Source: Lysobacter antibioticus
GTDB taxonomy: Bacteria > Pseudomonadota > Gammaproteobacteria > Xanthomonadales > Xanthomonadaceae
Assembly (NCBI RefSeq): GCF_001442535.1
Contig: NZ_CP013141.1
Coordinates: 346,171 to 410,170 of the forward strand
DNA length: 64,000 bases
Reading direction: 5' to 3'
Positions 1-8,052 of the stretch are shown here, piece after piece (the first letter of the stretch is position 1; each line of letters opens with the position of its first letter). Below the pieces are notes generated by a model, which was not told the DNA's origin, did not search any database, and worked only from the letters and a program-made list of their open reading frames with translations. The translations under genes were made by a program, and so were the position numbers.

Positions 1-518
1 CTGTGCTTGCGGGCTTCATTGCGATTCCTTTCCTGCTCGATCGACTGCAAAACCTTGCCGGTGCCGCCGTGCGAAACCTTCGTGCATCGAGTGCGCGCGG
101 CTCGCCTCGGTTCGCGTCCGCGATGCTCGATTCGGCCGCGCGGAACACTTCTATCAACGGCACCGTCCCTTGCGCAGCCACTATCGCATACGGACTGTGA
201 TGCGGCATGAGTCAACGAAAAATCGTTGTGGACGCTAGTCCACATTTGTAGACGAACGAAGACGATTTGTAGCCACGGATTCGGTTTCTAAGCCTGTTGC
301 GAAACCCATGGTTGCGATCGCCGCGTTGCCATCGATCCGTAGCGTTGTAATGTGTGGGATAGAACATTTTGCTTCTTGCATTGTCGTCATCCACACTTCG
401 AGGGCTTCGGATTGAAGGACCTGTGCTGCCTATCGATGCGCCATGCGCATCGGTCGTTCCGCAAGATCAACACTGGAGTATCGGCACCCCCGATCTATGG
501 ATTTATTAGAGGATCGGA
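1..518. other. No gene recognised upstream of the response regulator
   Basis: Short open frames occur here on both strands, but none has a ribosome-binding site, good codon use or a recognisable domain. The last 150 bases are noticeably less GC-rich than the first 200, as expected of a 5' regulatory region for the gene starting at 519. No clear hairpin or repeat was seen. Confidence 0.5.
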
Positions 519-1142
519 ATGATTCGGATCTATGTCGTCGACGACCATCCGGTGCTCAGGACAGGCTTGCACTCGATCATCGAACGGGAAACGGACATCC
601 TCGTCGTCGGCGAGTCGGGTAACGGCGCGCAGGCGCTGGCGGCGATTCCAACGCTCGCCGTCGATGTCGTGCTGTGCGATTTCGATCTGCCCGATACCGA
701 CGGCCTGCGCCTGACCCGCAAGCTCTTGCACGAGAACGCCGAGCGCAAGGTGCTGATCGTTTCCGGGCTCGACGACAGTTCGATCCCGCGGCTGCTGTTC
801 GATGCCGGCGCGCGCGGCTATCTGACCAAGGCGAGCAGCGCGCACAAGCTGGTGTACGCGATCCGCCAGGTCGCGGCCGGACACGAGTTCGTCGACGATG
901 CCCTGCCGCGCAATGTCCTGCTGGGCCTGTCGCCGTTCCGCCGCTTGAGTGCGCGCGAGAAGGAGGTCGCCGCGCTGACCGTGCAGGAGTACACGACCCG
1001 GCAGATCGCCGAAGTGCTGCGGGTCGACGAAACCACCGTGCGCACCATCCGTTCGCGCGTTTACAAGAAGCTCGGCCTGCGCGGAGCGATTTCCTTGAGC
1101 AAGCTCGCGGCCAGGCACGGCTTCACCGACCAGGGCGGTTGA
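519..1142 (+). CDS. NarL/FixJ-family response regulator (REC + LuxR-type HTH)
   Basis: A cytoplasmic two-component response regulator of 207 residues, the usual NarL-family length. The receiver domain covers about residues 1-120: the acidic pocket is D8/D9, the phospho-acceptor is D54 (CDFDLPDTDG), and the conserved lysine sits in GYLTKAS. The LuxR-type HTH covers about 140-200 and begins with the typical LSAREKEVAAL; its recognition helix lies around VDETTVRTIRSRVYKKLGL. The ATG at 519 is preceded by AGAGGA at good spacing. No histidine kinase lies nearby, so its partner and target genes are unknown. All phosphorylation residues are intact, so it should be active. Confidence 0.9.
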   Translation: MIRIYVVDDHPVLRTGLHSIIERETDILVVGESGNGAQALAAIPTLAVDVVLCDFDLPDTDGLRLTRKLLHENAERKVLIVSGLDDSSIPRLLFDAGARGYLTKASSAHKLVYAIRQVAAGHEFVDDALPRNVLLGLSPFRRLSAREKEVAALTVQEYTTRQIAEVLRVDETTVRTIRSRVYKKLGLRGAISLSKLAARHGFTDQGG

Positions 1143-1576
1143 ACGGTCGCATCCGCCGAAGGCCGCGGCGAACGGTCGAGCCGGGCCCGACTCGCAGCCG
1201 TGTCAAGAACGAGTGATGACCGTCGTGAGCTGGCGCATCGGGGTGAACGCACTCATTAGTTTGACGTGCGTCGATGTTTGCGAAGCCGCCGGCGTCGTTA
1301 GTGGTTGCCCTGCACCGGCAGGCGTATAAGCGTAATCAGAGACGCCGGTTGCGGGTTTCGATCGATTCGTTCGGTCCGGGCGCCCGAGTCGCGGGGGATC
1401 TCATGACGCCGCTTCCTTATCGCAGCGCAATGACGATATCTCGCCGCCGATGCGGGGTCGGCTAGTCCGGGACCGTTGGAGCGTCGCTGCGGCAACCGCG
1501 ATGGACGCTTGCGACGTGCATCACGGCGATCTCGCCGCACAAGCCTCAGCTGCGATCGTGCGGATCGCGGACACTA
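1143..1576. other. Intergenic, no gene recognised
   Basis: About 430 bases between the response regulator and the ligase-like gene. Only short overlapping frames are present, without a Shine-Dalgarno sequence or a domain. No repeat or convincing terminator hairpin was seen. Confidence 0.45.
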
Positions 1577-2818
1577 GTGGCGTCGTCGCGGCGCCGACCG
1601 CAGGGAGCGAGCGCATTGGGTACTAACGAGCACGCACCTTTCAGGCCCACGAACGAGCGGGACCGCGCCCGATCGGAACCGCATGTCGCCGACCAGCGCA
1701 TCGCGCCAGACGGTTTTTCCACCAATAGAAGCTCGGCTGCGGAACCGAAGCGGGACCCGCGCCCGATGGCGCCCGCGATCATCGATATTTCCGGCCGGAT
1801 CGAACCGGTCGCGGAGATCGCGCGCAGCAAGATCGACTGGGCCGGCTTGGCCAGTCTGTTGCTCGGTGCGAAGCCGGCCGAGTGGCCCGCCGAAGCCTTC
1901 GAGCCGCAACGGGCCGTGGCCGGGCCGTCGCCGCCGAACGACGGCAAGTGGTTGCACGAACTGGAATGGCACGGCCAGCGCACGCTCGCGGTGATCGCCG
2001 ATGGCCGCGCGCGCCTGTGGTCGGGCGATGGCGCGGAATGGACCGCGCGCGTTCCGGGTATCGTCGAGGCGCTGGAGCGGCTGGGGCTGCAATCGGCGGC
2101 CTTCGACGGCGAGCTGATCGTCGGCGCCGGCGCCGAAGCCGATTACGCCGCGCTGCAGGCGGTGTTGTCGGGAGACCGCTGCGACCCCTTGACCTATATG
2201 TTGTTCGATCTGTTGCATATCGACGGCATCGCCATCGAGCGTGCGCCCCTGGTCGATCGCAAGGCCGTGCTCGAGCATCTGCTGCGACAGGCGCCGCGGG
2301 AACTGGCCTATAGCAGCCATATCCTCGGCAACGGCGACATCGCCCGCGCGGTGACCGTCAACCAATGCTTCGACGGGCTGATTTCCAAACGCGCTTTCGC
2401 ATCCTACATGCGCGGATGCAGCCCGGACTGGCGCAAGACGCGCTTGCTTCAGTCCAGCCAGTTCGCCGTGGTCGGCTACACCCCGCCCGGCCTGCGCCAT
2501 GCGGACCGGGGCTTCGGATCGTTGTTGCTCGCGCAACCCAAAGGCAAGGCGGCCTGGCATTACGCCGGCCAGGCGCGCGGCGATTTCGACAGCGTGCTGA
2601 TCGCGGAGCTCGGGTCGCGGCTGAAAGGCGGGACGATCAAACCGACGGTCACGGTGAATCCCGACGTCCGGGAAATACCCGGCGCGCTGTGGTTCAAGCC
2701 GCGCTTCGTGGTCGAGATCGACAGCCATGGCTTCGATGCCTCGGGCCTGCTGCGGCATGGCCTGTTGCGCCTGGTCTGCCCGAACCGATCGGTGGCGAGC
2801 CTCAGGTCGGGCAAATAG
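1577..2818 (+). CDS. LigD-type ATP-dependent DNA ligase homologue lacking the catalytic lysine
   Basis: The fold follows the ligase module of LigD (non-homologous end joining): nucleotidyltransferase domain at about 120-290, then an OB domain to the C terminus. Motif III is intact (FDGELIV), as are motif IIIa (FDLLHIDG) and motif IV (DGLISKR). Motif I, normally K-x-D-G with the adenylated lysine (HEIKxDGYR), reads HELEWHGQR here, so the lysine is E130 and the aspartate is H132. Motif V is partly kept (WRKTR). Residues 1-120 resemble no domain I know; the LigD polymerase and phosphoesterase domains are absent, and no Ku gene is nearby. Start is uncertain: GTG 1577 or ATG 1766 (M64). With the lysine gone it probably cannot adenylate itself; a structural or DNA-binding role is possible. 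Confidence 0.8.
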   Translation: MASSRRRPQGASALGTNEHAPFRPTNERDRARSEPHVADQRIAPDGFSTNRSSAAEPKRDPRPMAPAIIDISGRIEPVAEIARSKIDWAGLASLLLGAKPAEWPAEAFEPQRAVAGPSPPNDGKWLHELEWHGQRTLAVIADGRARLWSGDGAEWTARVPGIVEALERLGLQSAAFDGELIVGAGAEADYAALQAVLSGDRCDPLTYMLFDLLHIDGIAIERAPLVDRKAVLEHLLRQAPRELAYSSHILGNGDIARAVTVNQCFDGLISKRAFASYMRGCSPDWRKTRLLQSSQFAVVGYTPPGLRHADRGFGSLLLAQPKGKAAWHYAGQARGDFDSVLIAELGSRLKGGTIKPTVTVNPDVREIPGALWFKPRFVVEIDSHGFDASGLLRHGLLRLVCPNRSVASLRSGK

Positions 2819-2928
2819 GCCGCGTCGTCGCAGGATAGGCCGGGCGATCGCGGCGATGCTCGCCGTCGATGACGTTCGCCACCGACGGCGGCAGCGGGGA
2901 CTGCCTCGCATCCATCCCCGGAACTTCG

Positions 2929-3372
2929 TCAGCCGGCTTCGAGCAGCTTCTGCGCCTGGCGTTTGCCGATGCCGCGCAAGGCCGCGATCTGTTGGAGCAA
3001 GGCCTGGCGCGGACGCGCCTTTTCTTGTTCCCAGTTGTAGACCGATTGGCCGCTGGCGCCGATCAGTTTGCCGAACTCTTCTGCCGACACGCCCAACTTC
3101 TTGCGCAAGGTGCGCAGGCCGGCCGCGGAGAAGCGGTGGCGGCCTTCGCTTTCGGCTTGCGGCTTGGCCGCGACGGCTTTGTTGCCGGGTTTGTTGAGCG
3201 CCTTGTTGAGCGCGGCGACCTCTCGCTTGAGACTGTCGCGTTCGCGCTTGAGCGAGGCGATGTCCTGGCGCTGGGCGGCGACCTGCTTCTTCAGCGGGTC
3301 GACGAGGCGGCGGCATTCCTTGCGCGAGATACGTGCGATTTCGTCTTTGAGGATCGTAGCGAGGTTTGGCAT
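2929..3372 (-). CDS. Coiled-coil/XRE-type helix-turn-helix protein
   Basis: 147 residues. Residues about 20-60 are heptad-rich, with alternating charged and hydrophobic positions (ASLKRERDSLKREVAALNKAL), predicting a coiled coil for oligomerisation. An Ala/Pro/Lys linker follows, then a C-terminal XRE-like HTH at about 80-145 (LRTLRKKLGVSAEEFGKLIG, SGQSVYNWEQEKARPRQ). This is the reverse of the usual order, where the HTH comes first. The C terminus (GIGKRQAQKLLE) looks like a helix-hairpin. It is convergent with the ligase-like gene and monocistronic. Likely a DNA-binding regulator or nucleoid-associated protein; targets unknown. Confidence 0.75.
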   Translation of the reverse strand: MPNLATILKDEIARISRKECRRLVDPLKKQVAAQRQDIASLKRERDSLKREVAALNKALNKPGNKAVAAKPQAESEGRHRFSAAGLRTLRKKLGVSAEEFGKLIGASGQSVYNWEQEKARPRQALLQQIAALRGIGKRQAQKLLEAG

Positions 3373-3645
3373 ATCGGTTCCGGGGGTGGCTGGGGCAAGA
3401 GTACCGAACGGGGGCGGTTACGCCAAATACCGGAAAATCCTTGCGTCTTGGCGTCGCCGGGCGGTCGATTCGTGATTTTTGCGCGAAGTGACGCATGGGC
3501 CGGGCCGCATTCGGGTATGCGGCGATAGCATTGGCGCCCGCGCATATCGCGACCGGGATGCGTTCGGTGTCGGGATCGCCGTTGGACTTGCGATGCCCAG
3601 CGCGAGTCGCGCGCGCTGCGCCATTCACTCATTGTCGAGAGCCCG

Positions 3646-4053
3646 ATGACCGTCTATACCGCGATCCACGAAACCCCCTCCGTCGAGGTGTATCGCATGC
3701 TCCGCGTCGATTCCGGCCTGAGCGCGAAGAGCGAGACCGCTGCCGCGCGCGGCCTGGCCAATACCCTGTTCGCAGTGCAAATTCTCGGCGACGGCGCGCC
3801 GATCGGCATGGGCCGGGTAATCGGCGACGACGGTTGTTTCTATCAGGTCGTCGATATCGCGGTGTTGCCGGGCCATCGGGGCCGGGGCCTGGGCAAGCGG
3901 ATCATGCAGGACATCTCCGCCTATTTGCGCGACCATGCGCCCGAAACCGCCTATGTCAGTTTGATCGCCGACGGCGAAGCGCGCCATCTGTACGCGCAAT
4001 ACGGTTTCGAGCTCACCGCGCCGGCGTCGGTCGGCATGGCCTTCGAACGCTGA
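3646..4053 (+). CDS. GNAT-family N-acetyltransferase
   Basis: A 135-residue single-domain GNAT acetyltransferase, expected to transfer an acetyl group from acetyl-CoA to an amine. The acetyl-CoA motif A is clear: [20 protein letters not shown] (about residues 68-87), with the pyrophosphate-binding R/QxxGxG/A signature as HRGRGLG. The C-terminal YAQYGFEL is the usual motif B ending. The substrate cannot be told. It lies 80 bases upstream of a second, structurally unrelated acetyltransferase on the same strand and may share a transcript with it. Confidence 0.85.
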   Translation: MTVYTAIHETPSVEVYRMLRVDSGLSAKSETAAARGLANTLFAVQILGDGAPIGMGRVIGDDGCFYQVVDIAVLPGHRGRGLGKRIMQDISAYLRDHAPETAYVSLIADGEARHLYAQYGFELTAPASVGMAFER

Positions 4054-4135
4054 CGTCGTCTGGCTCGCCATCGCACGATGCGCGATCGCCCGACACGTAT
4101 CGGCGCGATGCCCAACTATCGTCCAGGAGTTCGTC

Positions 4136-4777
4136 TTGCAAGGTCCCAGTCCCGAACAGACTCATCCGATGGATGGGTTTCCGCAGGTGTGTTTCATCAA
4201 GAACACCATCAAGAATCCGAACATCGTCGTCGGCGACTACACCTACTACGATGATCCGGAAGGCTCGGAAAACTTCGAGCGCAACGTGCTGTACCACTTT
4301 CCGTTCATCGGCGACAAGCTGATCATCGGCAAGTTCTGCGCCCTCGCGCGCGGCGTCAAGTTCATCATGAACGGCGCCAACCACAAGCTTTCGGGCTTAT
4401 CGACCTATCCCTTCCAGATCTTCGGACACGGTTGGGAAAGCGTGATGCCCCAGCCCGGCGAACTGCCGTACAAGGGCGATACCGTGGTCGGCCACGATGT
4501 CTGGATCGGTTTCGAAGCCTTGATCATGCCCGGCGTCAGGATCGGCAACGGCGCGGTCGTGTCGTCGCGCTCGGTGGTGGTCGCCGACGTGCCGGCCTAC
4601 ACCATCGTCGGCGGAAATCCGGCCAAGACGATCCGGCAGCGCTTCGCGCCCGACGAGATCGCCGCCCTGGAGGCGCTGGCCTGGTGGGACTGGCCGGTCG
4701 AGAAGATCACCCGGCATCTTCAGTGCCTCGTCGCCGGCGATATCGAGGCCTTGCGCCGTTGCGCCAGCGAGATTTGA
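4136..4777 (+). CDS. Vat/CatB-family (hexapeptide-repeat) O-acetyltransferase
   Basis: A 213-residue protein of the left-handed beta-helix xenobiotic acyltransferase family, which includes streptogramin A (Vat) and chloramphenicol (CatB) acetyltransferases. It has the family opening [11 protein letters not shown], a catalytic-loop histidine in NGANHKL, the STYPFQIFG segment, hexapeptide repeats ([42 protein letters not shown]) and the GNPAK turn, so the active site looks intact. TTG at 4136 is the chosen start: AGGAG at 4125-4129 lies 6 bases before it. ATG 4169 is an alternative. Whether it acts on an antibiotic or an endogenous substrate cannot be told; many chromosomal members confer no resistance. 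Confidence 0.85.
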   Translation: MQGPSPEQTHPMDGFPQVCFIKNTIKNPNIVVGDYTYYDDPEGSENFERNVLYHFPFIGDKLIIGKFCALARGVKFIMNGANHKLSGLSTYPFQIFGHGWESVMPQPGELPYKGDTVVGHDVWIGFEALIMPGVRIGNGAVVSSRSVVVADVPAYTIVGGNPAKTIRQRFAPDEIAALEALAWWDWPVEKITRHLQCLVAGDIEALRRCASEI

Positions 4778-4787
4778 ACGCAGTCCG

Positions 4788-5153
4788 CTAAAGAGGCGAG
4801 CCCGGCAACGGCAGGCACTCCATGACCTCGACCGAGTCGCCGGGGAATATCGTGAAGTGCGGATGCCGTTCGAACAGGCGCGCCGCCGCTTCGTGCGACT
4901 CGGCTTCGATGACGGTGTAGGCGGTCAGCCGGTTGCTGCTGTCGGAAACGCCGTGGGCGTCGATGCGCTTGGTCTTGCCGAGCGGCGTGCCCGGGTCGAC
5001 GATGCTGGCCCGATGCGCGCCGACCCACGCGCCCCAGGCGTTCATGCCGGCCTGTTCGAGTTGCTTGCGCCGGGCTTCGTCCGGCGCCTTGCTCCATTCG
5101 GAGCGCTCGAAGGCTTCCGCCGAGCCCAGGTAAACGGCCAGGAACTTCTTCAT
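4788..5153 (-). CDS. YCII-related domain protein
   Basis: A 121-residue protein beginning MKKFLAVYLG. It has the alpha/beta ferredoxin-like layout of YCII-related proteins: beta-strand 1, a long helix containing RRKQLEQAGMNAWGAWV, then DSSNRLTAYTVIEAESHEAAARLF (read in two parts) and a terminal strand VEVMECLP. The frame is open far upstream, through the chrA gene in another frame, but the ATG at 5153 fits the domain start. It sits 74 bases downstream of chrA on the same strand and is convergent with the acetyltransferase at 4136. Function in this family is mostly unknown; some members are dehalogenase-like. Confidence 0.7.
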   Translation of the reverse strand: MKKFLAVYLGSAEAFERSEWSKAPDEARRKQLEQAGMNAWGAWVGAHRASIVDPGTPLGKTKRIDAHGVSDSSNRLTAYTVIEAESHEAAARLFERHPHFTIFPGDSVEVMECLPLPGSPL

Positions 5154-5227
5154 CGCGTACTCCGCTGAGGCTGCAAGACCGGTCAGCTTCGCGCCGACGA
5201 CATCGTGCCGCCAGTACCACCGCTCGC

Positions 5228-6460
5228 TCAGGCCTGGGAGCCAATCGACAGCGCCCAGGCCACCGCCGCGCCGACGCACCAGGCGAGCACCCACAAGGCG
5301 GACAGGCGCAGTCGCCACATCAGCACCCAGCCGACCGCGACGATTGCGGCGTCGGCCGGTGCGCTCACGCCCTCGCGCCAGACCGGGTCGTAAAGCGCGG
5401 CGGCGAGCAGGCCGACCACCGCGGCATTGATGCCGGCGACGGTCCGTGCCGCCCAGGGGCGGCTCATCAGCGCGGTCCAGGCCGGCAGGGCGGCGACCAG
5501 CAGCAGGAACCCGGGCAGGAAAATGCACATCAGTGCGACGCCGGCGCTCAACCACGGCGGCAGGCCGAGGTCGAGGCTGGCGCCCAGGTAGGCTGCCAGG
5601 GTGAACATCGGCCCGGGCATCGCCTGCGCAGCACCATACCCGGCCAGGAACGTATCCGCGCCGATCCAACCGTTGACCACGAGCTCGTCCTTGAGCAGCG
5701 GCAGCACGACGTGGCCGCCGCCGAACACGAAGCAGCCGGCGCGATAGAAGGCGCCGGCCAATCCGCGCAGCGACGGTGCGCTGCCCGAGGGAATCAGCGA
5801 GCATGCCAGCGCCACCAGGAACAGCACGAAGCAGGCCCCGGCGAGGCGTCGTCCGTAGCGCAGTGGCGGTGTCGCGGCCGCGTCGAAGGCCGCGGGGCGG
5901 CATAGCCAGGCACCGAGCATGCCGCCGCCGAGAATGGCCGCGAACTGCCACCATGCGCCATCGGCGAGCAGCACCAAGGCACACGCGCCAGCGGCGATCG
6001 CCACGCGCTGCAGATCGGGCGTCAGCGACCGCGCCATGCCGACGAGCCCGTGCGATACCACCACCACCGCGACCAACTTCAGGCCGTGGACCACGGCGCT
6101 GCCCACCGGGCCGTGCAGGAACTGCGGCGCATACAGGGCGAAGCCGAACATCAGCAGCGCCGAGGGCAGGGTGAAGGCCAGGAATGCCGCCAGGGCGCCG
6201 CGCCAGCCGGCGCGAATCAAGCCGATGGAAAATCCCAGCTGGCTGCTGGCCGGGCCCGGCAGGAACTGGCAGATCGACAACAAGCGGGCGAAGGACGCAT
6301 CGTCGAGCCAGCCGCGACGGCGTACGAACTCTTCGCGGAAATAGCCCAGATGGGCGATGGGGCCGCCGAACGAGGTCAGCCCGAGGCGCAGGAACACCCG
6401 AAACACTTCCCCCGCATTGCCGGGGCGGTTGGCGCGGGCATGGACATCTGCTGCGGACAA
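5228..6460 (-). CDS. chrA: ChrA-family chromate efflux transporter
   Basis: A 410-residue inner-membrane protein with two homologous halves, the size of long-chain CHR transporters. The N-terminal half starts with the diagnostic FLRLGLTSFGGPIAHLGYF and has LSICQFLPGPASSQLG; the second half repeats the pattern with FYRAGCFVFGGGHVVLPLL and GAAQAMPGPMFTLAAYLG. About ten hydrophobic helices are visible. It would extrude chromate, or possibly sulfate-like oxyanions. The start is TTG 6460, supported by GAGGAAG about 7 bases upstream; the ATGs nearby are out of frame. No ChrB regulator is adjacent. Confidence 0.9.
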   Translation of the reverse strand: MSAADVHARANRPGNAGEVFRVFLRLGLTSFGGPIAHLGYFREEFVRRRGWLDDASFARLLSICQFLPGPASSQLGFSIGLIRAGWRGALAAFLAFTLPSALLMFGFALYAPQFLHGPVGSAVVHGLKLVAVVVVSHGLVGMARSLTPDLQRVAIAAGACALVLLADGAWWQFAAILGGGMLGAWLCRPAAFDAAATPPLRYGRRLAGACFVLFLVALACSLIPSGSAPSLRGLAGAFYRAGCFVFGGGHVVLPLLKDELVVNGWIGADTFLAGYGAAQAMPGPMFTLAAYLGASLDLGLPPWLSAGVALMCIFLPGFLLLVAALPAWTALMSRPWAARTVAGINAAVVGLLAAALYDPVWREGVSAPADAAIVAVGWVLMWRLRLSALWVLAWCVGAAVAWALSIGSQA

Positions 6461-6647
6461 GCGGCTTCCTCGGTTCAGCGGCGCAGTGTCTGCCTATTCT
6501 AGGCGCGCGATAGAGGCGCCGGGCGCCTGCGCCGCGGGCACGACTGATCGCCGGAGCCGGTTCACGCGCGCTCATGAACCGGTTCCGGCGCCCGATCGCA
6601 GAGCCGCGTCGGGCTCATCGGCATCGGTCTGCACCGCCGCACGCCGA

Positions 6648-7589
6648 TCAGCGGCGGTAATGAATCACCCCGTTGAGGCTCTGCGGCGCATCCGCGCTGC
6701 AGCGCTGTTCGAAAATCGCATACAGCCCGGTCACCTTGCCGGCCGCGTCGAAGCCGATCGATTTGATCTGCAGCGAACCGGACACGCTGGGGCAGTAGCC
6801 GCCGTTGGAACTGCCGTTGGGCTCGCCGTCGACGCCGACGCTGGCGTGGCTCGCATCTGCGAATTCGGACAAGGCAAAGGTGCCGACGCGCAAGGTTTGC
6901 CCCCAAGGCGGCTTGATGCCGACCGACCAGGTGTCGCGTCGGCCGGCGACTTCGAAATGCACGCCGGTCGTGCTGCCGCTCAATGCGAAGAAGCTGGTGT
7001 CGCCGTAGAAGCCCTTGTTGGAATAGGTGTCCGGAGCGACCAGGCCGTTCAATACGAACGACAACGGCTCGACGCCATGACGCACGGTGCCGACCACGGC
7101 GGGGCTGTCGGGCCCGTTGAAGTGCTGGCTGTAGGCGATTTCCGCGCCGGTGATGGTGCCGGCGGCATCGCGTTGGATCTGCCGCAGGGCGTACCAGCCC
7201 CAACTTTCGTCGCCGTCGTGGCCGGGATCGTCGCCGCAGTCGTAGCCCGTCCATCCGGACACGACCAGTCCCGGTGTGCGGCCGAACAAAAAGCCGGGAC
7301 ATTGCGCTTCGTAGTAACGCCCGGGAATCAGGGTCTGCCCCGCGGGCGGCACGATCAACACGCTCGTCGAGGGCGGGCGGCCATCGCGGCCCTGCACGCT
7401 GATCGTCAGATATTCGCCGGCCTGACGCAGCGAAAAATCGGCGGTCGCGGCGGTGTAGGTATGCCGCTGCCCGGTGTTCGGGTCGACATAGGTCAACAAC
7501 GAATCGGCCGCGGCCGGGCCCGCGCCCATCATCGACGCGGCAAAGCCTGCGCACAGCAACCGCTTGGAAGAAACGGTGAGTCTGGACAT
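6648..7589 (-). CDS. Secreted protein of unknown function
   Basis: 313 residues with an N-terminal Sec signal peptide (KRLLCAGFAASMMGAGPAAA, cleavage probably near residue 28). The mature part is rich in Gly, Tyr, Ser and Asp, with beta-strand-like alternation and a few cysteines (AQCPGFLFG, GYDCGDDPGHDGDESWG, GGYCPSVSGS, EQRCSADAP), suggesting a disulfide-stabilised extracellular fold. I do not recognise the family. It is monocistronic, divergent from the LysM gene at 8053 across 460 bases. Confidence 0.6.
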   Translation of the reverse strand: MSRLTVSSKRLLCAGFAASMMGAGPAAADSLLTYVDPNTGQRHTYTAATADFSLRQAGEYLTISVQGRDGRPPSTSVLIVPPAGQTLIPGRYYEAQCPGFLFGRTPGLVVSGWTGYDCGDDPGHDGDESWGWYALRQIQRDAAGTITGAEIAYSQHFNGPDSPAVVGTVRHGVEPLSFVLNGLVAPDTYSNKGFYGDTSFFALSGSTTGVHFEVAGRRDTWSVGIKPPWGQTLRVGTFALSEFADASHASVGVDGEPNGSSNGGYCPSVSGSLQIKSIGFDAAGKVTGLYAIFEQRCSADAPQSLNGVIHYRR

Positions 7590-8052
7590 GAGCCTGTCTC
7601 CGCAATCCTGCGCATCCCCTGCAACCGCCTCTCTAATCCCGGCAAGGTTATGCCACGGTCATCGCCCGTAAACCTGCCGCGTTTTCAGCGGCATTGCGTC
7701 GCAATCGCGCGGTGCGGCCGCAGCCCAGCGGCGTTCTGTGATTGGCGGCTGCGATGCGTCCTCGCGCCGGTCGCACCATGAGCGGTTCGGCTGCCCGAAA
7801 TGCCGGATCGACGGCGAGCCGGGCATCGGCTGAGCGCCGATCGACTCTGGCGCGCAAACTCGGACGCGATAGAGCGATCTTTTGTCCGTGACGTAAAGCA
7901 CGAACGCGAGATCGCGCACAAACACGCACATGCGAAAACATCGCGAACACATGTCAATGCGATGACAGTGCATATCCGTACTCGCCCTAGCTAGGCGAGA
8001 CGACGATCGATTGATCTAATTCCGCGATCTCTCTTCGCAGGCGTTCGAGTCC
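7590..8052. other. Divergent intergenic region with palindrome
   Basis: Separates the minus-strand secreted protein from the plus-strand LysM gene, so it should hold two promoters. The last 200 bases are the most AT-rich part. The only structure I could make out is the palindrome at 7981-7999, listed separately. Confidence 0.45.
7981..7999. promoter_or_regulatory. Palindrome 54 bases upstream of the LysM gene
   Basis: Six-base arms CTCGCC and GGCGAG flank CTAGCTA. Either an operator or a leader hairpin; function inferred from position only. Confidence 0.3.

Noticed and set aside
495..1118. Long minus-strand open frame opposite the response regulator
   Set aside because: It is the antisense shadow of a recognisable LuxR-family regulator; high GC keeps the opposite frame open.
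1574..3628. 684-codon minus-strand open frame
   Set aside because: It runs opposite the ligase-like gene and through the HTH gene in another frame; composition is Arg/Pro/Ala-rich without domains.
4136..4777. Calling the Vat/CatB-like enzyme an antibiotic-resistance gene
   Set aside because: Only family membership is visible; many chromosomal relatives do not confer resistance, and no mobile element is adjacent.
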